Shown here piece by piece: positions 40,397 through 52,150 of a stretch of DNA of 64,000 nucleotides; positions within the stretch are counted from its first letter, which is position 1; each line of letters starts with the position of its first letter. The stretch is from contig NC_134368.1 of the NCBI RefSeq assembly GCF_035582795.1, positions 13,994,001 through 14,058,000 of the forward strand. The letters are read 5' to 3'. Below the pieces are notes generated by a model that did no database searches, had not been told where the DNA came from, and saw only the letters and a list, made by a program, of their open reading frames with translations. The DNA is from Mycteria americana. Its lineage: Eukaryota; Chordata; Aves; Ciconiiformes; Ciconiidae. A program made the position numbers and the translations under genes.

Positions 40397-40439
40397 CGGG
40401 GTAGCGCAGCCCTCCGTCGCTCTCCTCATGCTGGGCCAT
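40397..40439 (-). CDS. TBC1D14: TBC1D14 first coding exon (predicted start)
   Basis: On the minus strand an ATG in strong context (GGCATGG) at 40,439-40,437 opens MAQHEESDGGLRYP plus one base, followed by the donor GTGAGG at 40,396. The single leftover G joins the two-base start of exon 2 to give Val, and the frame then runs into the TBC1D14 sequence without a stop. The alternative AG seven bases further into exon 2 would hit a stop within a few codons, so the first AG is favoured. The predicted product has 20 residues ahead of the position of human Met1. I do not know whether this peptide is annotated in any bird. If exon 1 is non-coding in vivo, translation would start at the Met of FMGILD. 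Confidence 0.72.
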
Positions 40440-40859
40440 GCCCAACCCGCCCCACAGCTGCTGCTGCTGCGGAACTAGGAGGCGGCTGGCGGCTGCGGCG
40501 GGCGGTCCATGTCGCTCTCCGGTCCCTGCGGAGGAGCGGCGGGTTCAGCGGAGGTGAGGCGGCGCAGCCCCCGCCCGTCGGGCGCCCTCTCCGCGCGGCG
40601 CAGGGCCTCCCATGGCGCCCGCCCCCGCGGCGGGCACGACGCGGCTCGGCGCACACCTGGCTGCGGGCGCAGCGGCGGGCTCCGCCGGCGGGACAGGTGC
40701 CGGGCTCCTCCCGGGACGCTCCGGCCCCCGCGGCTCGGCCTCCTCCCGCCCCGCCGCCGCTCCCCCTCCCGAGCACGGCGCTGAGAAGCACCGCCCGCCG
40801 GGGAAGGAAACGCCTGCGCGGCGGGGGGCGGGGAGGCACGCGGGGGGGCGGCCGCTGGG

Positions 40860-40869
40860 CGCCATTTTG
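40860..40869 (-). promoter_or_regulatory. YY1-type site (CAAAATGGCG on the minus strand)
   Basis: The minus-strand reading CAAAATGGCG matches the AANATGGCG core bound by YY1, which in CpG-island promoters is often just downstream of the start site and oriented with transcription. Its orientation here agrees with TBC1D14 transcription. This is a motif match only. Confidence 0.5.
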
Positions 40870-41180
40870 AATCGCCTCAGCGCGCCCGAGGTGGGGGGCA
40901 GCGGTGAGGGCGGGTTGTGCGCGCCCGGCTTGGCCGCGGCGGAGGCGGTGGGGTGGCTCCGGGAGGGGGGGAGCGGAGGGGGTTATAGAACGGTGGGCTT
41001 TAACTGAGGGCGCTCCTTCAGAGGAGTTCCGCGCCCCGCGCTGGGGCGGGGGCTGCTCTCTCGTTACCGGGCGGTTGCAGCCCGTCCTGCGTTACCGCCA
41101 GCGGCAGCGCGAGCGGCCGAGCTGTGCCGGGACGGCCGGGCCTGCGCGCTGGCGGCCTCCGGGGGAAGCGAGTCTGCGGC

Positions 41181-44100
41181 GGGACTCCCCTTATGTTCCT
41201 GGCTGCATTTAAGAGGAAAACAAAATTTGGTGGTTTTTGCAGGTTTGGACTGTGGAAGGTCTGAGGTGTCAAGTGAAGGTGTATCCATAGCTCTGTGGAA
41301 CCGACCTGTAATGCCAAAAGTGGAAGCTCTAGGATGGCAATTGCTATTCTAGCATGTTTGATTTATCTTTCAATTCTCTGATGTTTACCTGCCATCTCAA
41401 AGTGCTCCCTTTTGGCATTTGCATACTCAGCTTATTCTGCACACCCCTTCTTCTCTCCACCCTGACACTGAAATCAAAGGAGTTACGAGCAATCAATACC
41501 TTGCAGGAGCAGAGCTCTCATGTTTCCTTATCATCTTTGAAACTCATTCTTGCTTTTTTCTGCAAAGGTCATATGTGTTTTGCACCTAGACTCAGTGATC
41601 ATGTCTCTAGAATGGGTTAAAGATGAAGATAAAGTTGTCCCCCATCTTAACTGAGGATGTAAGTACCAGCCTCTCATTACCTCACGCCACTTACGTCTAC
41701 CCTGAAGCTGGAAGTGTGAGTGCAGCAAATGCAGAAATATCTGAACTTGGGTTAAGGTAATTAGTTCAATATCAAGATGAGCAGAACCATGATTATTTAA
41801 GCTTTGATGTGGGCCAGTTTCACTTGAATAAACTGCAAGAGGCTGAGGTAAACTTCTACGGAAGTACTTGCCACTATGACCCCGTTGACACCAGTTCCAT
41901 GCTATGAAGATTAGAATTAGGTCATTATCAATATGAGAACTGGGCACTGAAAACCTACCATCAACCCAAAATTATACCTCTGCAGATACTTTCTGTGACT
42001 GGGTCAGAGACTGATAAATTTCAGTGCTTATTCTGCTGGATTTCTAAGATGGGTATCAACATAATTAAGATTGGCACTAATTTCTCCATATCTTTCTTTG
42101 AAAATCACTGCTACCTCTGCAAGACAGCTTGCATATTGCTATTAAAAGAAGGTAAATAAAAGCAAAACAGCTTTGAAGCACTATAAACTTGTTTATATGC
42201 AAGAGACATACTATTTTGGAGCATATACTGTCACTAACGCCTTTTTCAGTATTAACATTTTCCTTCTGGTTTTGAGAGTGGGAATCAATTCTGTTGAAGC
42301 AACCAGAAGAGTGTATTGTCATGATGGTATCATCAAACTTGGGTCAAAGTTGTTAGGTTCCTAGGGTAAATAACAATGGCAATACACAGTCATGAATTCT
42401 GTAAGTCTGCAGAGTGTCTCCAAAGGAAATAATGATACTCCAATCTTCGTAATATTATTTAGGCTGAAGAAACTATTAGAAAAATCTGCCGCAGGAAATC
42501 TTTCGGCAGGAGCAGAGCTTGGAGTACAGCTAAAAGTTTCAAATCACACAAGGAGTTAGGTGCTTAAACACTTTTTGAGTCAGCACTTATTTAAGGTTAG
42601 AATTTTGCCTAACGATCATAATACCTTTGAGATCCCATTCAAAGTTATTTATTTTAGTGGATATTTTCCATTTCCAACCCACAGATGACTCTTCCTATGC
42701 AGCTGGTAGGTTTTTTGATACCCACTCACAATAAAATTCTTACTGTTCTTTGCACTGAAGAAACGCACAACAACCAGGTTCCCAATGTGCTAGGCAGGGT
42801 AAAAATACCAGGGTCAGCTTCAAAATGTTTACAGAAAATCAATGTAAAAAAAAAACCCTCTTTATTGCGTGTGAATGACTGTATAACTCATGGAAAAGGG
42901 TAAATAGCATTTCTGGTTGTTGTGAGCTATTGGCAAAAGTTGACTTTTTGCATTAGCAGTTAGCATCCTCCATCCGAGATACCGAAGTTTCTGTCTGCAA
43001 GTATCATGTATTATTATTCCTCTGTATTGGTAAAAACTGAAGGGCTGACATTATGTGACTAAATACAGCGTCACACCACTAGCTCTCATGGAAGCGTGGC
43101 ATGTCCCAATTATTAAAAGGAAACAGAACAGGTACTACCAGGTACGGGAAGTATAAATGCATAACTAAGCGCAAAGGGGACCTTTAGCGCCTTTGGTTTT
43201 CAGCTGTGCAAAATTTAAAGTTCATCCAGAAGGGCATGCCGAGAAATCAAGTCTTCCTGTTTTAATAGATGGGTTGTAAGTAAATCCTCAAAAGCATAAT
43301 AAGAAGTTAGTTGTGGCACTTACTCAGCGTGGTTATCATCAGTGTTCTGCCACTGATTCAGAGTTGGGTAAACCTGTAAAATACTTAATTTTGTAAAAAT
43401 TCTTGGGACAAAATCCTGATGTTTTGTTCAAGAGTGTGTTGCCTGTGGCTGTTGTGTAGAAATAAAGCACTACATAGAGCAGCCTCAAATTGGCAACTGA
43501 TGTTCACCTAGTGTGCAGAAAACATCTATGTGGTCTAGTACTAGATCAGTGCTAGAGAATTTAATTTTTTGAAAACATTCAATTCAAAAGCCCTGTCATA
43601 CAAACTCATATTCATTCCAGCAGAATTCGATACGCCAGTTTTATGGTTACTCTGCAAAAAAGCTTGAAGGGTTTGTGCTCTGTTCTGTGTCACTGATTTC
43701 TCCAAAATACATGACATATTGGAAAAGTATGCAAAGTAATAGTCCTTCCTTTGTTCCTTTCGAACAAGGTAGAGTTAAGGAACAGAAACGCAAGCTTCCC
43801 TCATGCTTCTTACGCCTGTAGATGTGGGAAATCATTCTCCCCTTAGGCTTCTAGTTCTGTTTTGAAGCTTCAGCAATTTTGCAATTGATACAACTTTTAA
43901 TTTAAATTTTTTTAAGAACTAGATGGGAATATCTAGATTGAATTTTCATTCGTCAGAAGCCAAGTATGATGCAAGCAGCTTTCAGAGACAGCCAAACTGA
44001 GCTTCATTTCAATCGGCTGTACAGCTCCCTATCCACCTTAAGGTCAGTAATTCACTGTCATAAACTAGAAGACATTTCAATATAATATTTTTTTCTCTAG

Positions 44101-47100
44101 TTAACCAAATATTTGCATATTGTGAAGATACAACTGTTGCACATCATTGAATACTAGCTGATCAACAGCTCCTTCTTCCATTTCCCATCACTGTCATTTA
44201 AGGTAGTTTTAGCTCACACAAGCAAGAGTGCAAGTGTACCAAGCGTAGCAAGTGATGGATAATCTCTGTTACCGCCTTGAGATACAGAGATGTTATCTCT
44301 GTAGTCATGCCAAGAGACAGAAAAGTTCTCTCTTGAAGGTGTTGGAACAGAGATGAGACATTGATCTTTTTCCTCCTTGCTTTACAGAATTACTTGTATG
44401 TCTGGTAAAGTAACTAATCCATGTTTTATAGATATGGCACAGAAAAAGGGAACAATTAATAAATTCAGGTTTCTACTGACTTGTAACAATGAGCAGGATG
44501 ATGATTTGATCAAAAATATCAATACCTCACAAGCAAATGGTGTTTTTTGACAAATGGAGAATACTATGCTTTCCTACTTCAAATTAATCATAAATTAATT
44601 TTGTTCTCACAAAACTAATATTTCCCTGCTTTTTGCACATCTGTGTTTGATAGCAGGCCATTTCCAGCACAGCCACCATCTGCGCGGGCATTCCTACTAG
44701 CAGCGGAACGTCTGTGCACCAAACCATTTTAATAGGTTTGGGATGAATCGGGAACAGCTGGAGAATGTGCCATTTCATTCTCCCAAAAGGCTGTCTCCTC
44801 CTGTAGGAACGTAAACCTGATAAAGGATGAGGGCAGTGAAGCCAGGTGTATAACTACCATTACTGTTAACCTTTCTGTTACCACTGGGTAAGAATAGACT
44901 TAACGTGGTTTAAAGTTCCCCTCCATGAGACAGCAAGAAAATGAAGAGCAGGAAAAGCAGGGGAAGATAGTGCAAGACTTTCCAGCACCTTTGAATTGGT
45001 ATTACCGAAACATGATGTGTGTGACTGGAATGTTTCTATCGCCGTCTACAAGCTGCTTAGGAAAGACAAAATGAGTAATAAGATGTGAAGGAGTAAGACT
45101 ATACAAACTAAAAATACTGCTTCTTTTATTAGTATCTCAGAATTGCAGAATCTTAAGTGCCCATAAATAATTGCTAACAAAGTCTCCACAGTACTTCTCT
45201 TATGGATCTTAACTCATCACTAAGTCATACCAGAGAAGGAAATAAGGTTTTTATTATGCACAGCTGCATAATGAAAAGTTGCGATGTGATAGCAGATTTA
45301 TTCTCTTAAGCAAGCACAATTTAAATTACATTTCCAAAAGCAAATAGATTAATCTGGTAACACAAAAGGCATTGCACCCAACATGTGGTAACTTTCTATT
45401 GGAACTCATTAGGAAAAAAAAGAAGTACTGGACTAAAAATTAGTTGTTGTCTAGAACTAGTAATGATGAATGAAACCAAGTAACATTCAATTTGGGCAGA
45501 TAGCAGATCCAATTAATATGTCTCTATGGATCTGCAGTGCTTCAAAGAATTTAGTATTTTTGTATTGAATAAAATTGTAGGAAAAAGGGACAAAAAATAT
45601 TTTAAAAGCATGAATGACAATTGAGACTTCTTGAAGAAGACTTTGTTGTGAAATAGATAAGGGTTCCAGAGTCAAAAGATGATGAGCTAAAACCCCATCT
45701 CAAAGTGAAGACAATTAAAAGCCAAACATCAATACAAAAACTAGAAATTATGAAATGTAAAAAAAAATGTAAGAGAAAAAGGGAAAAAATCCTACCAAAA
45801 GTGTATTAGGAACAAAAAGCATGCTAACAGTCCTTATCATTCATTATTGCATGAATAAAGTAACTGTGCAAAAAAGAAAAATTCAGTACCAATTTCTGTC
45901 CTGTACCTGGAAGGGATCAGGGTGGCCCACCATAGCAGGTAGGGATTAATGAGGCAAATTACTCTTCGGACAATGGGCTTAAACCACACACAAGTTGTAC
46001 TTTTTTCAGACACAAGTTTGGGATCAATAAAAGAAAAACTACACAAGTTTTAATGTCCCATAGGCAACCTAATGTTTTTTTTTTCTCTGTAAACTATGAA
46101 TCAATTTAATAGCCCTTCTGGATATAAGCTCTTCCTGTATGGAAAACAGAATTCAGAAAAATCTGGAGATCACTTAGTTCCTCATTTTTCCCCGAGGCAG
46201 GATGTATGTATACATACCTACATCATTTCTGACACGTTTGTCTAATTTGTTCCTCAAAATCTCTGATGGTGGAAGTGGCATCCCTTTTTTAGGCAGTCTG
46301 TTCTAGTGCTTACGTATTTGCTTTCAGTACTGCTGCTGTACTGTAGTGCCGTTTGCTCGGGCATTTCCCTGGCTACCAACAAGAAAAGCACTGAAATGAA
46401 TATGAAAATATACTCATCTATACTTTTTAATAGGCTTGATTGTTTAGGTTGATTTTAGAAGAAGTTCAAGAATTTGAGACTGTTCAGTTCTGTGATACAG
46501 GGAGAGTTGCTACATCTCACTGTGTCTCCATTTCTTGTAGCGAGTAAAATAAAGTCTTCACAGAAATGAGGGGCAGTTAAGCCTTCTTCATTAACTATTT
46601 CTAAAATCTTTATGTGAAAAGCAATTGTAGCAATATTATAGCTGTTACTGTTGTTAATAAAAGTGACCCTGCCTTGTAGTGACAGGGAAAGAAAGACTTA
46701 CTATGGCTTTTGCACCTCCTCATGTTCTTGGATTAATGGCTCTACAGTTGCAAATACATTACAGTAACAGATACAGTTAGTTCTTCCAGAAGCACTTGCC
46801 CTACAGAAAGACTGTCAGGTAGGAGAAGGCAGTGTACATGGAAGTCTTTCATCTCAGTCTCTGTCCTCGGTGCATTCTTTATAGGTGAAGCTATACACAA
46901 CAATGAAGTAGGGCAGGGAAACCAGTATTTTGCCACCCAGTCACTTTTTCTCGGCAGCATGCTGACCCACTGCCAGCTCAGTCAGCTTTGTTTTTTCTTT
47001 TAATCCCATTATCATCATATTGGAGCACAGAGGTACCTCAAAATTTATAAGCACTTGCATATTATAATACATTTTAAGAGCAACTTGAACACTGGAAAAG

Positions 47101-48440
47101 GGATCTTACTGTAGAAAGCTAAAATGTATTAGTTAAGTTTCATTTGTCCCAAACCTCTGGAGCCTTGTTGCTACTAGTTTCATGGGTCATAAAAGAAAAT
47201 AATATGAGATGCTGCATGTGAAAGGTAGATGAAGAATTCATTGGGGATAATACTTCAATATGCTGGTCCTGGCAGGAAAAGAACGAGTTACTGTCACAGA
47301 ATCCTGGCAAGACCGGCTCTTCAGGAGCCGCAGTACCTTTCCATGTATTTTCACTGCGGACAGCACTCCCACGAAGGCACGGTTGGACATGCATTTAAAG
47401 CCTGCCCTACCACTGACAGATGCAATTGCTGCCAAGGACTATGCAGTGGTTTTTGCATGATAGAAGCATTGTTTACATTGGAAACTAACTCTTTAGGATA
47501 TGTGGAGTTAGTAATTCAGGTATGACAACTGAAAGGCCTGGCTGATCAAATTTAATTCTTTTGTCAAGCATCTCCGATAAACACAATGAAAATACACTCC
47601 TGCTGCTGTATTTAAGAAATAATTAAAAATATTTTATGTCTTTGAAAGTTTAAACTATGAAGTTTAAAGCATGGTAGATACTAATGAACAAAAGTATTCA
47701 GGACCCTACAGAGCAACTACTTTCCATTATTTCCCAAGTGTGTACTTATGTGTTGTTTTCATTGCACTTCTAATTCAGGGCAGTTGCAATCATTCGACAT
47801 GGACTCCCAAGTCATTATGGCTGTAGACTTACAGCAACATGATGCCCATCTCCACCAAGCTGAATGTAAGCTGTTCAAAACTGGGTCTGTCTTTTCGCCT
47901 TTTTATAAGAGGAGGTCTGGCCATGGGGTTAGGAGTATGTATTTTCTTGTCACAGATGCAGTTTTTCTAAAAGTAGAAGTGAGATACTGACCATTTCAAT
48001 GGCTGAGTACAAGTTGAAAGCAGAACTAAAGTCTGCTATTTTAGATCCCATACTATATAAATGTTCTTTGATATGTCAGAGAGGGTCTGGGTTTTAATTT
48101 TTTTTTTTTTTTGAAAGACGTCTCATGTTCTCTAAACATGAAGTTGTCATTACAACTTAATTTTTAGAATGAGATTGTGACATTTTCTGTAGAAATAACT
48201 GAAGTGGGGACTAAGCTTATTTTGTTTTCTTGTCTTTTTTTTTAAAGAACATACATAGTGTATTTAATTTTCCTGCATTGTATTGAAAAAGAATAAAAAA
48301 ATAGATTAAAAAATTATAGCAATGAAAGGACTCCCAAATTAGATACCTCATGCTCTCTCCAGCACATTTAATTCTTAACTGCCATGTTGTATCTAAGTTA
48401 TATATGTTAGACAAAGAAAATGAAGACACACACACACCAT
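41181..48440. other. Intergenic region between TBC1D14 promoter and KIAA0232 poly(A) site
   Basis: About 7.3 kb of AT-rich DNA in which I recognise no gene. It contains an ancient CR1 relic at about 46.16-46.31 kb. Open frames on either strand are short, lack family resemblance and are not in a convincing splice context. A rightward non-coding transcript from the CpG island cannot be excluded. Confidence 0.6.
46158..46314 (-). mobile_element. Ancient CR1-type LINE 3' relic
   Basis: Read on the plus strand, GAGGCAGGATG, CTGACACGTTTGTCTAATTT, GTTCCTCAAAATCTCTGATG and CAGTCTGTTCTAGTGCTTA follow the reverse complement of the old amniote CR1 3' end. The usual form there is close to CTGACAGGTTTGTCTAACCT followed by a phrase on a block of Ser-coding DNA ending in CCAGTGCTTA. 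It is heavily diverged, without a preserved tail, and therefore older than the other CR1 copies. The limits are approximate. Confidence 0.7.
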
Positions 48441-48459
48441 CCAATTGTCCTTTTATATT

Positions 48460-48465
48460 TTTATT
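48460..48465 (-). terminator. KIAA0232: Poly(A) signal of KIAA0232
   Basis: The minus strand reads AATAAA here, followed 18-40 bases later by a GU-rich element (GGTGTGTGTGTGTC, plus positions about 48,427-48,440). Signal plus GU-rich downstream element is the standard vertebrate cleavage and polyadenylation arrangement, predicting cleavage near 48,443-48,450. Confidence 0.7.
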
Positions 48466-48659
48466 CGGTGTTAAGTAACTCCACAAGAAAACAAAATCAG
48501 TTACTCTGGTGTACGTGAAATCAGAACAATACAACCACTTGAAGCAAAAAGTAGAAACAAATTTCAGCCCAGGAATGGAAAACTGATACTTCAGTGCTAT
48601 GGATATGCAATGCGCTTCATACCACGGTGCGGTTCAGCGTACGCCAACCTTTAATGCTT

Positions 48660-48686
48660 TTGTTGTTGTTGTTGTTGTTGTTGTTG
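48660..48686. repeat. (TTG)9 microsatellite
   Basis: Nine perfect trinucleotide units, followed by a short GT repeat. It lies within the predicted KIAA0232 3' UTR and would be (CAA)n in the transcript, a sequence with little secondary structure. Confidence 0.95.
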
Positions 48687-50911
48687 CGTGTGTGTTTCTA
48701 TCCATACAGAAAAATGAAAAATCACACTTCAACTCTCACTGAAAGCTTTAGAGCTTTAGCCATTAAACTATGAAAACAAGTAAAGACAATTTGTTATTGC
48801 CCAAGCTCAATACACGATTTTATTTTCCCCAAAGGTGCTGGAATTATTACATGCCACAATGTAACTATAAGCAACACCTTTGTTGGTTTTGAGCCCTTTC
48901 TTACCAAAGAAGCAGCTCTAGCCAAAATTAACTGAGCTGAAGTTTGTGTTTGAAATATGTCCATTTGGTCATTTCTTGTTCTCGAATGAAGTTCTATTCC
49001 ATTCTTCACTGTAGTGATTTGAAGAATTTGTGTGTAAAGTTCTTTTTTACTTTCATGTTACAGTTAACTAGTTCTCAGTGCAGGTGCTAAACAACCTCTC
49101 AAGGAAGCTCCAGAAGAAAGTAAAATATATAAAAATCTATCCAAAGTCTGCAAATAAATTAAGGAAAGAAACTGTAAAGTGTCAAAAGATTTGTTGTATG
49201 AATACAAACCCTAAAACATAGTCTAAGAGGAGGACCAAAAGAAAGTCCCTGGGTAAGGACAAACCAAGCCAATTTTAAGTAAGGATCTCAACAAAGCATT
49301 GCCCAAAGAATGGCATGGTTTTCCAACCACATATTTCAATTCCTACATTATCAATTGAATAAAGGCAACAAAACCCAGTTACTCAGAAAACCCTTCTAGC
49401 ACAGAACATACTTCAAAGGCAGTTCAGCTCACATTTCAAACAGCTATAGTTCTCATGAGGTTTATTGCCTGTCAAAATTGATGGTTAAGCTTTTCAAGTC
49501 AGTATTGGACTTTCTGCACTTCCTGATGTTACAGACATGCTGCTATTGTATAGACTAGTTAGTGCTTGTTGTTTTTTAAACTATGAGTTGGTAAAAACTT
49601 AGAACGTTTAGTTTTGCAAATATTGCTCCTCCTGGCTTATACATTTTGCATAATGTGTTAAAAGCACAAGGAGTTGATAGTCTTGTACAGATGCAACTTG
49701 ACAATGTATTGACTTCCTAAGTTAACAAAACTTAAAAGCAAGTCACATAAAGCAACAATCACTACTGCAATCACACATGTATGTTGTAAGTCATCACCTT
49801 CCCTACCCCCACCCACCACACACGTAACTTGCCCCACACATTCTCTCAGAAACACAAAATGAACTACGAGATTTACTAAATTACAGCCACAACAGCAGCT
49901 AACTGCAGCAGCCACAGGATTTCTTTCAAGTGAAGCACTGACCCTTTGCATTTAAAACATTGAACGCTCTGAGCATTTTAGATAGTTTCAGTCATTCAGG
50001 CTCAAGTTCAGTACAGGATGCTTTTGCAGGTTACATGAATGCCATCATCTGCAACAAGACAACATTCTCATTACTCGTTACAAAATTCACAACAATCCAC
50101 ACATCACCCCAGTGGTTTGTTATTTTTGGTGTTACTTTTTGAACATCTGCCCCACATTGGCAAGTTGCTAAAAAGGACAAAAAAAAAGAAAAAAAAGGAA
50201 AAAAACCCCACATTGCCTCCATACCTACAAATAATCCTTGGCTTCTCCAGTTAGCAAAAATACAAACCATGGTATCCTCAGTGTTGGTTTGCGGGAGGGG
50301 GGGAATCATAGGATAGAAAACACAGTTTCTGTAAGTCTCTAAAGCACAACCCTGTTGTTCCTACTTCAAAGTTATGAGATTTACTGAATGAAGACTGGAC
50401 AAGTCATTCATGCTTTTCTCCTGCATTCAGAAAGGCACTGATAGATTACAGTGTTAAGTATTTATCTCCCAGTTCTTAAAGAACAAAGCCTAATGTGCAG
50501 AAAGCTGAAGTCTCTGAATAGCAGAAGTAGTTGTAGACACTGCGATGCTAAGAAGATAGTAATAGTGGTCGGGCTACAGTTACGAATGAAAATAACTGCA
50601 ATTAAGATGCAAAAAAGCAGTGGTACTACTAAGACAAGCACATGCACATCCATTCTTGATTTGACAACACAATCTAGTCTAGTTCAAATAGCCAAGAATT
50701 TAACAGGTTTTTTTGGGGGGGAAAAAAAAAATCTTCAACAGGACAGCTGTGTCCTCATCTATAAAATAAGCAAGAAGAGAAAGATAAATACACATCTGAA
50801 TCCATTAACTGAAGAGGAAACTCAAGTTGTTGTTTTAGAGCTACAGACCCTCAAGAAGGATAGTTTTCCATCTCATGTTACTTTTAAACCATCTGTTCTA
50901 CTCTGCAGTTT

Positions 50912-51091
50912 TTATAGTTGAGTTCGAGAAAAAAGCTCCTCCTCACACGGATCAGCCCATTCACTTCCACCTTCTGAAGCTGTGTCTTCAGAGCTGGAGC
51001 TATCACTGGAGTAGATCTTCTTCCTGAAGCCATTTGGTTTTGCCTCAGCATTTATATCATCTGCACATCTTGCTTCATAAACAGAAGAAAC
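50912..51091 (-). CDS. KIAA0232: KIAA0232 terminal coding exon
   Basis: A 180-base minus-strand segment of 59 codons plus a TAA stop, entered in phase 0 after an acceptor reading CCTTAG. It starts VSSVYEARCADDIN, continues FRKKIYSSDSSSSEDTASEG, and ends SEWADPCEEELFSRTQL. I recall the human KIAA0232 C-terminus as almost the same, ending EELFSRTHL. The Ser/Glu/Asp-rich tail is probably disordered and looks like a casein kinase 2 substrate (SSDSSSSED). The function of KIAA0232 is unknown. Synteny supports the call: in human it is the gene immediately 5' of TBC1D14 on the same strand. Confidence 0.92.
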   Translation of the reverse strand, partial: VSSVYEARCADDINAEAKPNGFRKKIYSSDSSSSEDTASEGGSEWADPCEEELFSRTQL

Positions 51092-52052
51092 CTAAGGATT
51101 TAAACTGACAGTGTTGATGGGGAACAATAAAAAACATGCTTGCTTTTTTCTGAGCTGGGAGGTTATATAGTTTTGTAGTTGTTCAAGAGAGATGTCACGA
51201 TTACAGGGCAAGTCCTCCACTTCCCTGACTTAGTCCACTATGTAGAAAGGACAGCAGAACAGCAGGCAAAAAAGGTGGGGCCTTTATTATTTTTTACTAT
51301 TCCTTCATTTTAGCATTTGCACAAAAGAGCAAGAGAATCAAAAGTGAACGCAGGTAGAATGCAGCATGATCACAGGTCATGTTAGAAAATGACTGTAAAA
51401 GTTATCTCCAAAATTTGGTAGTATTAAATACCAAGAAAACACAGCACAGATCTGACTGAACTTCAAGCAAAACCAATATATTTTCGGCTGAATTGGTAAA
51501 GCTATAGCAAGCATGTCACAGCATCAATTTAAGTGCTATCATCACTATAAAGTTTAAAAGTGTATCAGTAAGTGCACGAGTACATGAAGATTTCCCCTAC
51601 AGCAAAAAAATCAGGTTTTTGTTCATAAGCAGGACAGAATTCAGCATACATTATGTTTACACCTTTAATTACTGGTCCCTTCTGCCTTCACAGGGCACAT
51701 CAGCCCACTCTACGCTTACTGACATTAGAAGTTGATGAAGAAAAGACGCATGTTTAACCCACACGACAAGCAAAAGCCAAGTGTTCCCAAAGGAAACTGA
51801 GTTTGCTTAGCTACTTGAAGTACAACCCTTTGTACAAAGGGCTATACTCCCCGAAGTACAACACTGAGTAGTTTTCAGAAGAATGCTCAAGACACAGAAG
51901 AGATTAAAACACAAAGTAAGGAAAGAAATGCTTTTGAAGGTTTTCATAGAAATTTCATTTGAGGCCAGACTGAAAACTGTCATGAAACGTTATAAAATGA
52001 CCCTTATAAAATAAACAAAAAACCTCCTCCCCCAAACCAAAGACACACTTAC

Positions 52053-52150
52053 CATATTAAAATCTAAAAGATGTTCATCATCATTGGATATTTCCTTTAC
52101 ATCTGCAAATTCTCCTACACCATTCTCTCCCTTGGCATTTGTGTAACACT
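52053..52150 (-). CDS. KIAA0232: KIAA0232 penultimate coding exon
   Basis: A 98-base minus-strand exon with donor GTAAGT at 52,052. It encodes CYTNAKGENGVGEF, then ADVKEISNDDEHLLDFNM, leaving in phase 0 to join VSSVYEA of the last exon. Two AG acceptors lie two bases apart. The one at 52,151 gives an AG start that completes GAG (Glu) with the G left by the previous exon, so the frame is kept; the other would break it. The acidic, disordered character matches the neighbouring exons. Confidence 0.9.

Larger units (their letters stand above)
40080..41180 (-). promoter_or_regulatory. TBC1D14: CpG-island promoter of TBC1D14
   Basis: About 1.1 kb of very GC- and CpG-rich DNA around the first coding exon, falling abruptly to AT-rich sequence after about 41.2 kb. 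There is no obvious TATA box, as usual for CpG-island promoters. A CGCCATTTTG site lies at 40,860-40,869, about 420 bp upstream of the ATG. Transcription of TBC1D14 runs leftward. The island could also fire rightward, but no rightward gene is recognisable in the following 7 kb. The many long ORFs inside it on both strands are compositional. Confidence 0.85.
48445..50911 (-). other. KIAA0232: KIAA0232 3' untranslated region
   Basis: This is the sequence downstream of the stop codon at 50,914-50,912 as far as the best poly(A) site, about 2.5 kb. It contains a TTG repeat at 48,660-48,686 (CAA in the mRNA) and other possible AATAAA signals, for example near 48,820 and 49,461, which could give shorter forms. 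Open frames here, such as the plus-strand frame at 50.45-50.92 kb, overlap the UTR and have no recognisable product. Confidence 0.65.

Noticed and set aside
40067..41007. Long ORFs on both strands in the right CpG island (267, 137, 131 and 115 codons)
   Set aside because: Same compositional effect. Only the 14-codon piece at 40,397-40,439 is supported, because it has a donor and a phase that joins TBC1D14 exon 2.
50451..50921. Plus-strand 156-codon ORF overlapping the KIAA0232 stop codon region
   Set aside because: It begins in the 3' UTR and overlaps the terminal exon antisense; no recognisable domains, low-complexity Lys-rich stretch and homopolymers within it.
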